Shown here: piece after piece, positions 22,602 to 38,343 of the stretch
Numbering within the stretch: position 1 is the first letter of the stretch
Layout of the letters: every line of letters begins with the position of its first letter
DNA from: Halicephalobus mephisto
Lineage: Eukaryota > Nematoda > Chromadorea > Rhabditida > Panagrolaimidae
Length of the DNA stretch: 64,000 bases
Direction of reading: 5' to 3'
NCBI GenBank assembly: GCA_009193035.1
Contig: SWDT01000211.1
Coordinates: 310,001 to 374,000 of the forward strand
Position numbers and translations under genes: made by a program
The notes under the pieces: model-generated
Told to the model about the DNA's origin: nothing
The model's database searches: none
What the model saw: only the letters and a program-made list of their open reading frames with translations

Positions 22602-25181
22602 TGTGAGAGCTTGACCTTCAAGTTTCCTTCGCCGTTTGTCGCAAGAAGACTCATCTTGGTCCAGCCAGTTGCATGGTCACTCAGTCAATTCCCTTTGCCA
22701 GCTTGTTCAGTTCTCTTCTGGGTCTGTACGGATGACAAAAGTTGTTTTTGCGTTCGACCATCTTTGCGCAAAACGGACATTCAAAGACCATTTTTCATCT
22801 CCTTTGTCTTAGGGAACAACGTGATAGGGCATAAAACAGGCCATGAGTGAGAAAATGAAAAATAATCAAAGTTGACAAGATTTCACGAGTCGATGAAATT
22901 CGGGATTTGCGAAAAAGTAGTCAACTGTTTGCATTCGAGAAGCTAGGAGTTCGGTCCCCTTGGCCGATAATAAAATCAACACTTGTTCAACTGTAAAAAA
23001 TTAGTTAAAAATTAATTAAAGTATCCTATTGGAAGTTTTTTTACTAAAGTTTATCTGGAAAATTCTTCTCCCTCGTTCTGGAATAAGAGGAAACATTAAC
23101 ATTAGATTGTATTACTATAGACAATTTTCTTAAAAATAATCTAAACAAATCCCGAACATCTAATCTTCTTGAGAACAGGGGTACCTTCGGTTATAATGAA
23201 ATACGATTATCCATTTTTCTTTCAGCTCGTTCAAGAATTATGTTACAAATTCTTTTGGCATAATATTTGTAGCCTTGAGGATTCAAACTGAGAAGGATAT
23301 CGACAAACATTTGTGTATTATAATATCCATAACTAGGACTGAACTAAAGGAAAATAAAATAATGAAATTTGTTAGATTAACGTTGTAAAAATAGTTTCAA
23401 AAATATTTCTTGGGAGATTTTAAATGATTGTTTTCAGAAAATACATTTAGAATTATTTTGATTTTTTAATTTTTTATTACAGAGTTGTCGCACTTGAAAG
23501 TTTAAAATTCAATATAAGAATTACATTATCTTTTAGACTTTTCAATATTACTAAAAGATTCTGTAAATCTCACCTAATCTAAGAATCTTCTAATTTCCAA
23601 GAAAACTGATATTTTTGTTCGCAAAAATTATACTCTTTGATGAGAATATACACCATTCTAGTTTCCCATATATCAACTGTGTTTCCAAGTGAGTTCTTGT
23701 CACAACAGCATAGAACAAAATTAATTATCAGTGAAAGGAAGTTGTTTTGTAGACGCGTGGAAAATTACAAAAATCTTAGATTGATGAAAACATTCTCTCT
23801 GGAATTACAATATGAAGAAAATGTAGGGCAAAGCAGAAAAGGGATTTCGTTTTCATCAAATCATTGTATGGTAACCCAGTCCGTGTGAATTTCCGCATTA
23901 TCTTGTTGAAAAACAAGGAAATTGTCAGTATCATTTCATACAACATAAAATTTCATTCTTAAGAATACATTAAATAACCTTTGTAGTTACTTTTTCAAGT
24001 AATAAAGGCGAAATCTAACTTTTCAAGTCAATAAAAGCTACCTATATTGTAATCGAATTACCATCGGAAGTATAATAGAGAAAGTATTAAGATTCATTTT
24101 TATAAATCGTACTATTAATACTTGTATCTACGAGGATCATTGAAATAAAAGTTTTCTCATAAGGAGAAATTATTTAAAAAACAAAAATTAAACGAGTTAT
24201 AAGTACAGTTGAAAATTACAAATTTCCGGTTCCTGAACGACCAAGTTTCTTGGCAACGGTTATATAAGTCCTTACAGCACTTTTGATATCTTTTCCTATA
24301 ATCAATGAACTGTTTACCATGAGGTGTAATAAAGCAGTCATAAACAAAAGATAATTAAATTCGCACGAAAAATTCAAGTTAATATATGATTATGTAGTAC
24401 TTGTTTACACCGGATTTCGAAATTTATCATGGATTTACGAAGAAATTTCAAGTTTTCTATTGTTCCATTATTAATTGTACTCTACTATGTTATAATAATA
24501 ACTTACCTAAACATATATTTGATGTATGAAACATCAACATCATATGTTTTCGTCGAAGAATCTGTAATTAGGGATGCTTTGTATGACGTTATTTTGGAAT
24601 TTCTAAATTGGATAATCAAAGAAAGCGATAAATGTCAATAAGGATTGGAAAACGAAATACCAAATAGATTGGTATTCAAATAAGACTTTAGGAGGATGGC
24701 GAATTTTATCGAATTGTATATTTAGAATAACAACCAAACAATCTCGAACAAGAAAACGACAAATGTGCGCGGCAAAATTGGAACGAAGTGTCGTCAACTT
24801 TGAGAAGCGGCTCCACGGCATTCATTTTAGGTCTGGCGACAAACGCGGCAAAAAGCACATTCAACAAATGGTCCATTCCTTATTTGGCCAACAATTGATG
24901 TTTGCGGATGGAGAATGTTCCATTGGACTACGTCAGAACATTTTCCAGGTTAAGAGCAAGAACTTTTGAAGGCAAGGATGGAATAAACAACTATTCAAAG
25001 TCCCTACTGGGATTAACTCTTATTCTATAAGAAGGGGTCCAAAAATAATAATCCAATGTTGTAAAAAACACTGATGAGAAAGCATGAAAACCATTTTCCT
25101 GGCAAAAAAGCAACAAGTGGGGAAATGAATTCATTTGGCAGGATTTATAAATTATTAAATCAGATTCTCCACATTGAGATG
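22602..25181. other. Gene-poor interval
   Basis: Nothing recognisable apart from the weak frame at 24429-24641. A 68-codon frame at about 24763-24969 (plus) is basic and glycine-poor, lacks an ATG in a good context and shows no splice signals. Confidence 0.5.
24429..24641 (+). CDS. Short open frame with one hydrophobic segment
   Basis: Seventy codons from a true ATG, with a 19-residue hydrophobic stretch (about residues 11-30) and an acidic C-terminal half. There is no acceptor just before the ATG and no family resemblance. Listed only because start, membrane segment and stop are intact. Confidence 0.2.
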   Translation: MDLRRNFKFSIVPLLIVLYYVIIITYLNIYLMYETSTSYVFVEESVIRDALYDVILEFLNWIIKESDKCQ

Positions 25182-27276
25182 TTACACTTTGACAGGATCT
25201 TTCGATCTGCCATTAACAATACTAGATAACAAGCTAGAAAGGCTTTCTACACTAGCAACTCCACTATAATCGATGAATCTAATTCTGGCTAAGTCCTTGG
25301 GGACATAAGCACCGTTCCAGATGTTGTCGCTGCCTTTTCTCCGTTGACCGTACTTTTGTTGAAGCATGTAAGCGACGCGAGTCAAGTCTGGTACTCGAAC
25401 CATTCGACCTCCGACATTGACCAGGGCGTATCGGGCGTCTTTGATTGCTCTTCCGAAATAATGTATCTTCCGAATGTATTGAATCCCCACGAGATCGATA
25501 CACATGGTCCTATAAATAATTGATTTTAAAGTTTCGAAGAAATGAAAGCAGTTTACGTGATAGCAAGTCCGATGATTATGTAGAATAAATCGAAAATGAA
25601 GAATTGTTGTTTTACAGGAACAATATCCCCAAATCCAACAGTGGTCATTGTGATGAAAGAAAAATAAAATCCCTGGAAGAAATCCCAATTCTCCCAAAGC
25701 CCCAGCAAAACAGCACCAATGGCCATGTATCCTAACAAAATAATCGCTATAAGAGAAGTCGGGATAGTGACTCCTAAATCAATTATGGATTCCTTATTCT
25801 CCTGTTTGTTTTCCCCATCGTCTTCGAGATTCTCTGAGTTGCTCAATTTTCGTTTTGGAATCTTCCTCATCTTTGAATACAGACCGTAAAGCCAAACAAT
25901 ATTCTCAGATAAAAATTTGCCAATATCAGCTACGGTAATCAGGATGAGAGGAACTCCGAGGAGAGCGTAGAATATACAGAACATTCTTCCCTTGAAAGTG
26001 ACTGGGACGAGATTACCGTAACCAATGGTAGTCAAAAGGGTCGTAGTATAGAAAATAGCCGTAGTCATCGTCCAGCTGAAGTCAATCTGATTTGCCGGAT
26101 TTCGTAAGTGAGCAACAAAGATAAAATGAGTATCGAAGGCTTCGAACAGTAATCTGGAAGTATTGTCTACATGTTCTAGTACTGTATTTTCAATCTCCTC
26201 TGAAATGGACGATTTAAAAAGCCAAGAATCTAAAAAAACCTCTGGTGGTAGTGTTGTCGTTGACAATTTGCCATAGATGTCTGAGCATTCGTATTCTATT
26301 ATCTTCAATTAATCTGAGGGATTCTCCTCTGACATAAACCTCATTTGGTCGTTCAAGATAATAAAAAACAAATGCTCCTCCGATTATGTATAGTAATGAG
26401 AGAATAATCAGACCAACATGTGGAAGAATAATACGAGCATATTTCTTCCATGCTGGCATATCATCCAAGCCGACCTACAACAAGCAACTTTAAATGTGAC
26501 AGAACTACTGATGAGAAGTTCTTCAAATACAAAGCAATGTTGGCCACCATCAGATAAAACACTTTCCTTATTTTTTCCAAGAAAGCAAGCTGAAAGAGTG
26601 TCAATGTCCTCCCACAAAAACCTGCTTACAACTTTCTTTTTTGCTGCAAGACAGAAAGCATCCGAAAATTTCATTATTGGTATTTTACAAATTGAAGACC
26701 ATGTGAACCTTGAGACAATGGTTTCGTCAAAAATGGAGATGACAATGAATTAAAACGGAAAATTAGTTTTACCTGGACTTTAGCAGGGAAGATATTAATT
26801 CCAGCAAACATTATGAAATATAAGTTGAATCAAGTGTTTTTCAATATAAAAGTTAGTTGAAAGAAGCAGGGACGACGATAGATTAACAACTGGGCTCAGG
26901 GGATATGAGCGTCGAGCCCGTATCTGTCGAGCATCAAGTGGCATCATGGAGAAGCCCTTGAGGAGGCCAATTGATGCTATTTTGCAGGGCTTTTATCCAA
27001 AAAGTGGCAAAGAGAACACGCTTTTCATAGTTAAAACAATACTAAAAACCTATTGGGATTCATATAAATTTGAATTTTCGTGGTTTAATTCTTGGTCAAA
27101 ATAAAAAAGCAATTGGGTCGGGATTGCCGCTGGCTATTTCGGGAATGGAAAAATAATCCGATTACCTGGTCTTCTGGCAGTAGTTGCTCGAGATCCCATG
27201 GATCATTGTCAGGCAGCTCGTTGAGGAATCCAGTGTTACTACCACTTTTGATGAGAGAACTACGATCTCCCAGCAT
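25182..27276 (-). CDS. K2P (TWK) two-pore potassium channel, copy 1
   Basis: A leak potassium channel subunit with the order TM1-pore1-TM2-TM3-pore2-TM4. Pore filters are TTIGYGN (after FSWTMTTAIFYTTTLL) and TTVGFGD. TM1 is about LPHVGLIILSLLYIIGGAF; TM4 ends in GLAITTMCIDLVGIQYIRKI, a sequence typical of nematode TWK channels. The C-terminus continues KDARYALVNVGGRMVRVPDL and ends at 25182. Exons: 27276-27166 (first), 26474 to about 26242, about 26198 to 25560, then the last from about 25507. A second start exon exists at 26811-26773 with the same phase. Expression in neurons or muscle is likely for the family. It lies head to head with a paralogue at 30130. Confidence 0.93.
26773..26811 (-). 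CDS. Alternative first exon of K2P copy 1
   Basis: Thirteen codons beginning MFAGINIF and ending KVQ, then a GTAAAA donor. The phase is zero, as for the distal first exon ending at 27166, and both would splice to the exon starting at 26474 (VGLDDMPAW). Two first exons sharing one acceptor point to two promoters. Confidence 0.5.
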
Positions 27277-28479
27277 TTCCACCAGTTGGGGAATTCAGAA
27301 CTGCTTCTCTTGATACCACAAAAATTTAACTCGATTTAATGCCTTATTTGCTTCGAAGGGCATAAACTCGAGGAGATGGTCGAGAAGTTGAAAAACGGTC
27401 GGCCCCATTTGGAACATTTCCCTGAGAGGAAATGCACTTTGGCAACAAAGTTTGAAATAAAGCTTTTAACAACTAAGCGATTTCGGAAATGATGACTCTC
27501 CGTCTGTGTTCTAGCCTGGAATAGGATTGATTACGACTTTTCCTTTGAGCTGGGAGAAATATCGAAAGGAAATTGAATGAAAGAGCCAACAGAACCAATT
27601 TGAATCTGTCTCCGGATAAAGCAGCAACTACATCTTTTCCTTACAAAACATTAAATCTATCAAGCGTTTCAGGAAAATTAAAAAATTCCGGCTAGTTATA
27701 AATCTACGAGAACTCGGAAGTGCGAAATTCTTGCTGACAGGATTTACTCTGGCCCCTTGGCGATTGCCAATCATTTTTTCTTCTTTTAATCTAGAATGTG
27801 CTTCCTCCTTCGAAGATATCTTCTGTAGTTCATAAAGTTGGCTCATGACAACTTTTGACGAGTCTGAAGCTTTTTGTTTCAGCTTCTGCCAAAACAACAA
27901 CCGTAATTGGATCTTCGGAGAAGCAACGGGGCGAATCGACTTTTTCCTGAGTTTTAACGAGTTCTTCCATAGTTTTTGGCTTTTGTCGTATTGCTTTGTT
28001 TAAAACAGGCTATTGTTTAAAGCTTACTTCCGTTAATGTTCCATGGAAAGCCATGTTTTGGATTCCAGGTCTTTCCTGATGAAAACCCAATGAAAGAAAT
28101 TGAAAATACCACCATTTGGCAACCATTTGGGCTATTTTTTATAAAATCATAAAAACCCCGCCCAAATCGTTGAAACATTACTTTTTCTAACAATCGACTA
28201 ACTTTAATCTCTCTGCAGTTAAAATTTTGAAAATTATTTTTACGACCCTAACCATGAACCTTCTTGGGTTCCATACCCTTTGGTAACTTTACCCGCATGT
28301 GAGAACGAGTCAGTTCTCATGATGTAAAGGATTTCGTGGCGGGAGTTTATTTCGTGTTCTTCAACAGGTGTAGTAGATTCGATTGAAAACAGTCGATGGG
28401 AATTCGAATGAGAAAAACGAAACAGTTGAAATCAACTCGCTGGGTTTTCTATTTATGGATACTAGCTTTGTTTTTATTT

Positions 28480-29660
28480 TTCCTCAAGATGAAATTCCGT
28501 AGAAACTTCCAGAATTCAGTAATAGACTCTGGAGTTTTTTAAAACCTCATGAAAATGACTAAAATCTTCCAGAATCTAATGAAAACTTGTAAATTAACAT
28601 CTAAAGCTTTGAGTCCTGAAGAAATTCTAGAAATTCGTGTCGAGACAAATTTACAGCCATGTCCTCCCTACTTTTTTAATAATATGATTCCTTTTTGGAC
28701 TTAGTTATTGTTTTTTATATGTAATTGTCAAATGGACTCGTCAATTTTAACCATTTGAGGAAATTTGAGTACTTTACATCACGTTTTTAAATGGCGCTTT
28801 TACCTAGTCCCATTTTTACGATTCTGCTGTCTAATCCAAGTAAGAATAATTGAAGTCCATATTTCTATCTTAACGGAGATTCAGCAGTAGCTCATTGGGT
28901 GTTCTTCATTTCTTCTTGGTCTGCTTCTGCATTTGTCTGACAAAGAGGGAAGAGTTCTCCGGGGCTTCGTATTCGACGCAGATATCTCCCGGGACCAATA
29001 ATAGATGGAAAAAGGAAAGGCTTTGCTTTTGTGCGCAGCTAGCGTTTAGTTTTTCGCCGAGAGTCAGGGAAGTTTCCATTTCATAACCAGACAAAAGAAC
29101 TTCTCGGCCAAGATCGACCGTTGTCCATCTGGGGCATAAAAGACTGAGAAAATGTCAAGAGGCAAAAAGTGATACGCTCCCTTGCGGCTTCAGAGTTTTC
29201 TGCTGAAAACTCGGCCCCAGAACTCGTCTCTACATTGTTGTAAAATTTATCTTTTCGAGAAAAAAGACTCGATGCAAATATTTTTCTCTTTCGATGTCTA
29301 TTAATAACTTTCAGTCGGGTTCCTTTTGCTCTCATCGCCTTTTTCCGAAAAGCTGGAATTCAAATGAAGTTTCTTAAATCTTCCAGAATCCTCTAGAAGA
29401 CTCCGAAGCCTTTGAGAATCCTGTGGAAAGTTTTAGAACTTTTCGAAATCTCTTGTACATTGTTTCAGCATTACGAAATTACGTGGAAGTTTCTGAAACG
29501 TCCAAAATTCCTTGGAAGTTTCGAGAATATTGTAGAAACTTCCGGAATTCAATAGAAGGTTTTGAAACCTTTGTGGAAGGTTCTGAGGTTTTATATTATC
29601 TCGTGAAAGTTTTCGGTAGATTCCAGAATGTACTAGAAACTATTAAGACTAATTTGAATT
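28480..29660. repeat. Degenerate minisatellite of about 25-35 bp units
   Basis: Two patches (about 28480-28640 and 29375-29660) are built of loosely repeated units like GTAGAAACTTCCAGAATTC and GGAAGTTTCTGAAACG. Units vary too much for an exact period. The same wording occurs in reverse orientation at 44450-44830. An open frame through the second patch is a by-product of the repeats. Confidence 0.55.
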
Positions 29661-29801
29661 GAAACATTCTGAAAATACCTAAGAAACTTTGGAAATCTGT
29701 GTCAAAATAACTTCCTATTTATGTTCATTTCAACTTTTTACAATGATATGAATGTAATCTCCTCAAAAAATATGTCTTCTGTAATTGTATAAAAACTTTT
29801 G

Positions 29802-30095
29802 ATGGAGTCAGCTTTTCCAATAATTCTAGTTAAATGTCAATCAACGATGTGGTTTTTAAGAAGCCCCGCTGTTTCTTCAACCCGGCATGTTCAATGGAAA
29901 ATAAGTCTCATTTTTTACTCTGTTTCTTTCTTCATAATTCCTCTATTTTTTGGTGCATCTAATGATGGGGTTAACGTGTCAACTGATAGATTTCTCACAG
30001 ATATTTTGTTTCTAGGTTTCTTCACACGTATCGTTTCCGTCTTCACTGCCATGCATCCGTGCCAAAAAATTATAGAACGAATAACTACTATCTAG
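29802..30095 (+). CDS. Uncertain single-exon frame with two hydrophobic segments
   Basis: Ninety-seven codons from an ATG (MESAFPIILVKCQS) with hydrophobic stretches near residues 36-52 and 64-80, ending 34 bp before the start codon of the second K2P channel. No splice signals and no recognised family. It could be part of that gene's 5' region read by chance. Confidence 0.2.
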   Translation: MESAFPIILVKCQSTMWFLRSPAVSSTRHVQWKISLIFYSVSFFIIPLFFGASNDGVNVSTDRFLTDILFLGFFTRIVSVFTAMHPCQKIIERITTI

Positions 30096-30129
30096 TAAAA
30101 TCAACTGCAATGCAGTAGGTAACCTGAGG

Positions 30130-32580
30130 ATGAGTCGACGGACGAGACGTCCGTACTACCGGAGGGACTATGAGAGGGTGGACAGCGACCCGACTCTCGC
30201 TGATTCAGAGCCTCTCACGATGCCCTCCGACGACGACGGACAGAAACAGACATTGCTGACTCCCGGATCCAATCGGGCTGCTTTCGATCCGGCCGAGATG
30301 GAGGAATCGGCCCAATCCACTTCGGCAATGGAAAGACAAACTTCTTATGAGTTGGAGCAATATGAGATGGACGACCACATTGGTGACATTCCAGCTTCAT
30401 TCAACCGAAGACACAGACGGGTAGGTTCATCTCGGATTTTAATCAACTAAAGTTCCTGTTTTACTGCTTTACTTAGTCTTTGTTTTCTTAGATGTAAATC
30501 ATTGTTCCATTTATCATTCCTGCTTTTACCCTAAAGCGGAAGCATGTTTTCATTTTTACTAAATAATCTATTTTTGGAAGTTTTCTATCGCTAAAAAATA
30601 TGAGTTTTGCTATTGCTGGAGCATTGGTAGGTAATTTTTCAGTCTCTAGCCAATTTTATGTGATGGTCGGATTACTTTAATTGCATTGGTTTGCTTTTTC
30701 AGGAAGGTCTCTTCAGTTCCGCGGGCAGTAGGCCGGATGGGTCCTGGGAAACCAGTGAACTCCTTGCTTCGAATCACACGGGCAAAGTATTGTTTTTCTT
30801 TTTTGGCAAATTTAAGTAATTGAGAAAACAAAATTGCAGTCGGATGATTTTATTACGAGTGACGATCAAGGCAAAGAAGACGAAAACGAAGAAACTGGAA
30901 TGAGAAAAGTATGTTCTTTCATTTCTGTATATATTAACAAAGTTATTCAAATTATTCGATTCCAGTATGCCAAGCTGATTCTTCCTCATGTCGGATTGGT
31001 TTTCCTAACTTGTGCTTATACTCTTATTGGAGCTTCCGTGTTTTACAGCTTCGAAAATCCCAACGAACACGCGACAAAACGACAGCAGGCAAGCTTTGAC
31101 CCATTTTTCTTTTTTGTCCTTCTTGAACAATTGTCATAATCTCATGTCATTTTAGCTCAACCTCATTTATCTTCGACAAGAACAGTTCGTTACTTCCATG
31201 CTTGAATTGGCTGCGGTGAATGAAACCAATCGGGATGTCTGGTCTGAGATTGCTAGAATGCATATGCATAATATGAGTGATCATCTTTTCGTTGCCTTCG
31301 AGAAGTACTTCCTGACTTCAAATGAAGTTAAAAGAAACACTACCATTGAAGTTTGGTCCTTTTCCACGGCTATTTTCTTTGCTGTCACGGTAGTAACGAC
31401 TATAGGTTATGGTAATCCCGTCCCAATAACGAGAGCTGGAAGACTTGCTTGTATTCTTTTTTCACTTTTTGGAATTCCTTTGACTCTTGTCACGATTGCT
31501 GATTTGGGTAAATTCTTGAGTGAACATCTAATTTGGTTGTATGGGAACTACTTGAAAATCAAACACTATTTCTGTCGTCGAGTCGAGAACAGGAAAGAGA
31601 AGAGGGAACACGTTTGTGAACAATGCCAAAACAGAGGTATATCTCCTCACATGCTCCCGGTTGAAGAACAAAAGTGGGATATCTGGTTTTCGTCATCATA
31701 AATATATACTCTTTTAGAATTCCTGCATTGTTGGTGTTATCGATCTTGATGCTTTACACGGCCCTCGGGGGAGTCCTCATGTCCTATCTGGAACCTTGGA
31801 GTTTCTTCACCTCCTTCTACTGGTCATTCATAACAATGACTACGGTAATCATTTCGCAACAAGTCTTTTTAATATAATTTGTTCTAGGTTGGGTTCGGTG
31901 ATTTGATGCCTCGAAGAGATGAGTATATGTATCTTATTTTGTCATACATTATCTTGGGTTAGTTTTCACTTCATTACAACACATTATGGTATTTCTTTAG
32001 GGCTCGCTATTACGACTATGTGTATTGATTTAGTCGGTGTACAGTATATCCGAAAGATTCATTACTTTGGAAGGAAAATCCAAGATGCACGATCAGCTCT
32101 GGCCGTGGTAGGAGGCAAAGTGAGTTTTTTCGGCAATTTTATGCTTGAAGATATCTTGAAAAGTTTATTAGTCCCAGTGGAAGAGTCATGTTTCACTTTG
32201 AAAATCCAATCATGAGATTTTCACTTTGAAGCAATGGCATATGTCACTTTTATCTGGAAAATAATTCTTTAAAGGCATTTTTACAAGAATCTTGAAGGGG
32301 ATCTGGAATTTAAAAATAAAAACTATTTCAGGTTGTCCTTGTTTCGGAACTTTATGCAAATCTCATGCAGAAACGGGCTCGTAATGGGGACCGAGATGCT
32401 TTTATCATAGAAAATTTGTACGTGTCAAAACACATAATTCCCTTCATACCGTCGGATATTCGGTGGATCCGATACATTGATCAGAACGACCAAGGCTCAA
32501 TTTCGACTTCGAGTTCAAGCTTGGAGCTGCATTCATGCCGATTCTGCCACTCTAGATTCAGCATATCACATCACACCTAG
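30130..32580 (+). CDS. K2P (TWK) two-pore potassium channel, copy 2
   Basis: Paralogue of the channel at 25182-27276. Exons read: 30130-30420, 30703-30786, 30840-30908, 30966-31088, 31156-31673, then from about 31721 on, with the last exon from about 32333 to the stop at 32580. A long charged N-terminus (rich in arginine and acidic residues) precedes TM1 (LPHVGLVFLTCAYTLIGASV). The pore filters are TTIGYGN and TTVGFGD. TM4 ends LAITTMCIDLVGVQYIRKIH, nearly identical to copy 1. The cytosolic tail has a cluster of serines and two Cys-x-x-Cys-like pairs (CRFCHSRF). The intron after 31088 starts with GC (CAG|GCAAGC), a rare GC-AG intron. The gene faces away from copy 1. Confidence 0.93.
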
Positions 32581-33207
32581 AGAGGAATCAGTAGATCTTT
32601 CTCCAGCCTTTTTATCATCTTTACTTTTATATTTAACGTTTATCATCACTTGAAATGAAAGTTGTTTTTGGGTCAGATTTGATAGTATTTCCCACTTGGG
32701 ATTTGGAAGCAGCAGAGAAAACAATGAGTTTGTTCCGGGACGTTGAGAGACATTTTTCGGCTTTCAGACTCAAGGATGAGCATGGAATTCGATCTTTTGT
32801 GTCCTTCCGGCACGAAGAAGAGCTCTGAGCGTGAAAACGAACTTGCTTTTTTGAGGAAACATGGATGTCTGATATTCCAGCTTCGATACGCAAACTAAGA
32901 AATAAGCAACAAGAATGCATTTTTTGTAAGCTTAGCAGCGGCACTGGGTCTTTATCCGTTTATTAACGCCAACATGAAAGGAAACTGGCCTATTCTTTTA
33001 TCTTTCGTGTCAATGGAAATCTGGTTAGATGTCCATTTTGCAAATGATAATTTTTGTAGAATATTTTTTTAAATAAAGCCCCTAACGGATTAATAGGATT
33101 TGAAGATTTGATTTACACTCGAGAAATGATCTTCGGAGATAAAAGACCATTTTTGGGATTTTGACATCTTTTTCTTAGAGCCGACGACTTTGGGGAAACC
33201 GTTTGGA
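32581..33207. other. Intergenic between K2P copy 2 and HECW
   Basis: No gene supported. The end of the stretch holds a TTTTTCTTAG acceptor ending at 33179 upstream of the HECW start codon, without a preceding donor exon, as for a trans-spliced gene. Confidence 0.5.
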
Positions 33208-37118
<3,911 letters not shown>

Positions 37119-37379
37119 AGCGATCTCTAGAGATTCACTAGCCATAGGCAAATAAAATTAACTCTATAAAATTTTACTTTCAGTATTTTATGCATTTTTC
37201 ATATTTCCTATCGAAATTAATGACTGTTTATAATATTCTCTTAGGGTATAAACACGAGTCCCTTACTCTCATGTAATCCACTCTCGATCCAGAATTCCAC
37301 AGTTAGATTTCCTTTCGTTGAAGAGGCGAGAGTAGACCGATTAAAGGCAGCAAAAACTGGTAAAAATGGTAAGGAAATG

Positions 37380-37462
37380 GCTGCGGTGGCCGAGAGGTCA
37401 AGGCGATGGGTTTACGTCCTGTTGGGTCCGCCCCGCCGCGGTTTCGAATCCCGTCCGCAGCG
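37380..37462 (+). tRNA. Class II tRNA, serine-like body with UAC anticodon; possible pseudogene
   Basis: A cloverleaf can be drawn: acceptor stem GCTGCGG/CCGCAGC (7 of 7 pairs), D-arm GCC...GGC, anticodon arm ATGGG-TTTACGT-CCTGT, a long variable arm (about TTGGGTCCGCCCC) and a T-arm around GGTTTCGAATCC. The discriminator base is G, as in tRNA-Ser, and the 5' half closely follows eukaryotic tRNA-Ser. The anticodon by position is UAC (valine). The A box (TGGCCGAGAGG) is near consensus; the B box has one extra T and the T-stem is imperfect. A run of five T follows at 37467-37471, a Pol III terminator. Serine decay product or a V-arm tRNA with a changed anticodon are both possible. Confidence 0.65.
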
Positions 37463-37747
37463 AGAATTTTTGATCATTACACGATAAGGGAATTTGGCTG
37501 ACAAAGCTTCTGTATGGGTAATGTAGTTCTGTGTTTACGATTATAATGAAATTTCAGCCTCAAAATGGAATCTTAATTTGTAATTTGCTTGCAATGATTG
37601 AACGGGACAGTTAATCCATTCTAAATAAGCCTATGAATCTTCTTGATTTAGGTTGTATCATTTTATGCAGAATTATACTATATGCTTTGTCTTCGATGAA
37701 AATAAATTCAGATTAATAGGGATTTTTATTATTGGAAATAATCTTGC

Positions 37748-38343
37748 TAAATTAATTTCCGATTCTAAGGTTATGTAATGACAAATGGAGTCTTGATGAA
37801 TATAATTATTATTGGTATGATGTATGGAAGGAACCCAAATATTTTTCTAAACTAATTTTCAATGACCATTCCCTTATGATTTTGATCATGTTTTCATATT
37901 ATGAAAATTCCACATTATTTTTACTCCCAACTGAATGGAAACCAGAGACTACCAAATGGTAACAGAAGATAAATTACTTCCATTTCTTCAGAAAAGAGAA
38001 ATAGGTTTATATTCAATGGACTAATGTTTCATGTTAGTGAAGACACTTTCAGAATCACGATACCTGACTAGTTTCCATGCCCCCGATCTCCATTCTATAG
38101 AAAATCTATTTGACATTCTACCCAGAAATATTTCCAAACAGTTATCAATTTAAAGAGATCAAATAAGAGGAGGTTTTTAAGTGATAAAACACGAGAAATT
38201 AAAATCTTTGCTGTAAAAGAATGTTAGGACGACTAGTATCTTGGGGTAGTAGAAGAATGACTTTCTGTCTTTTATTTGATAGAATAATTAGCTAATTAAG
38301 TTGTCTAACAGATAAAGAAACGTTTTCACTATATATTTTTCAG
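37748..38343 (-). repeat. 595 bp dispersed repeat, copy 2 (inverted)
   Basis: Reverse-complement partner of 9468-10062, at about 28 kb distance. It begins at TAAATTAATTTCC and ends at ATATATTTTTCAG. Short differences include ATATAAC against ACATAAC and TATGGTG against TATAGTG. It sits about 285 bp after the tRNA-like gene and 490 bp before the SRPK-like gene. Confidence 0.85.

Larger units (their letters stand above)
27277..30129. other. Interval between the two K2P channels, with degenerate repeats
   Basis: About 2.85 kb between the divergent channel start codons, so it should hold both promoters. It contains degenerate short repeats (see 28480-29660). Several open frames are present; one at 29802-30095 is noted separately. 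Nothing else is supported. Confidence 0.5.

Noticed and set aside
27628..27900. Minus-strand frame upstream of K2P copy 1
   Set aside because: Lysine/serine-rich with no link in phase to a channel exon; likely leader or chance.
29423..29662. 79-codon plus-strand frame
   Set aside because: Runs through the degenerate minisatellite; the frame is a product of the repeat.
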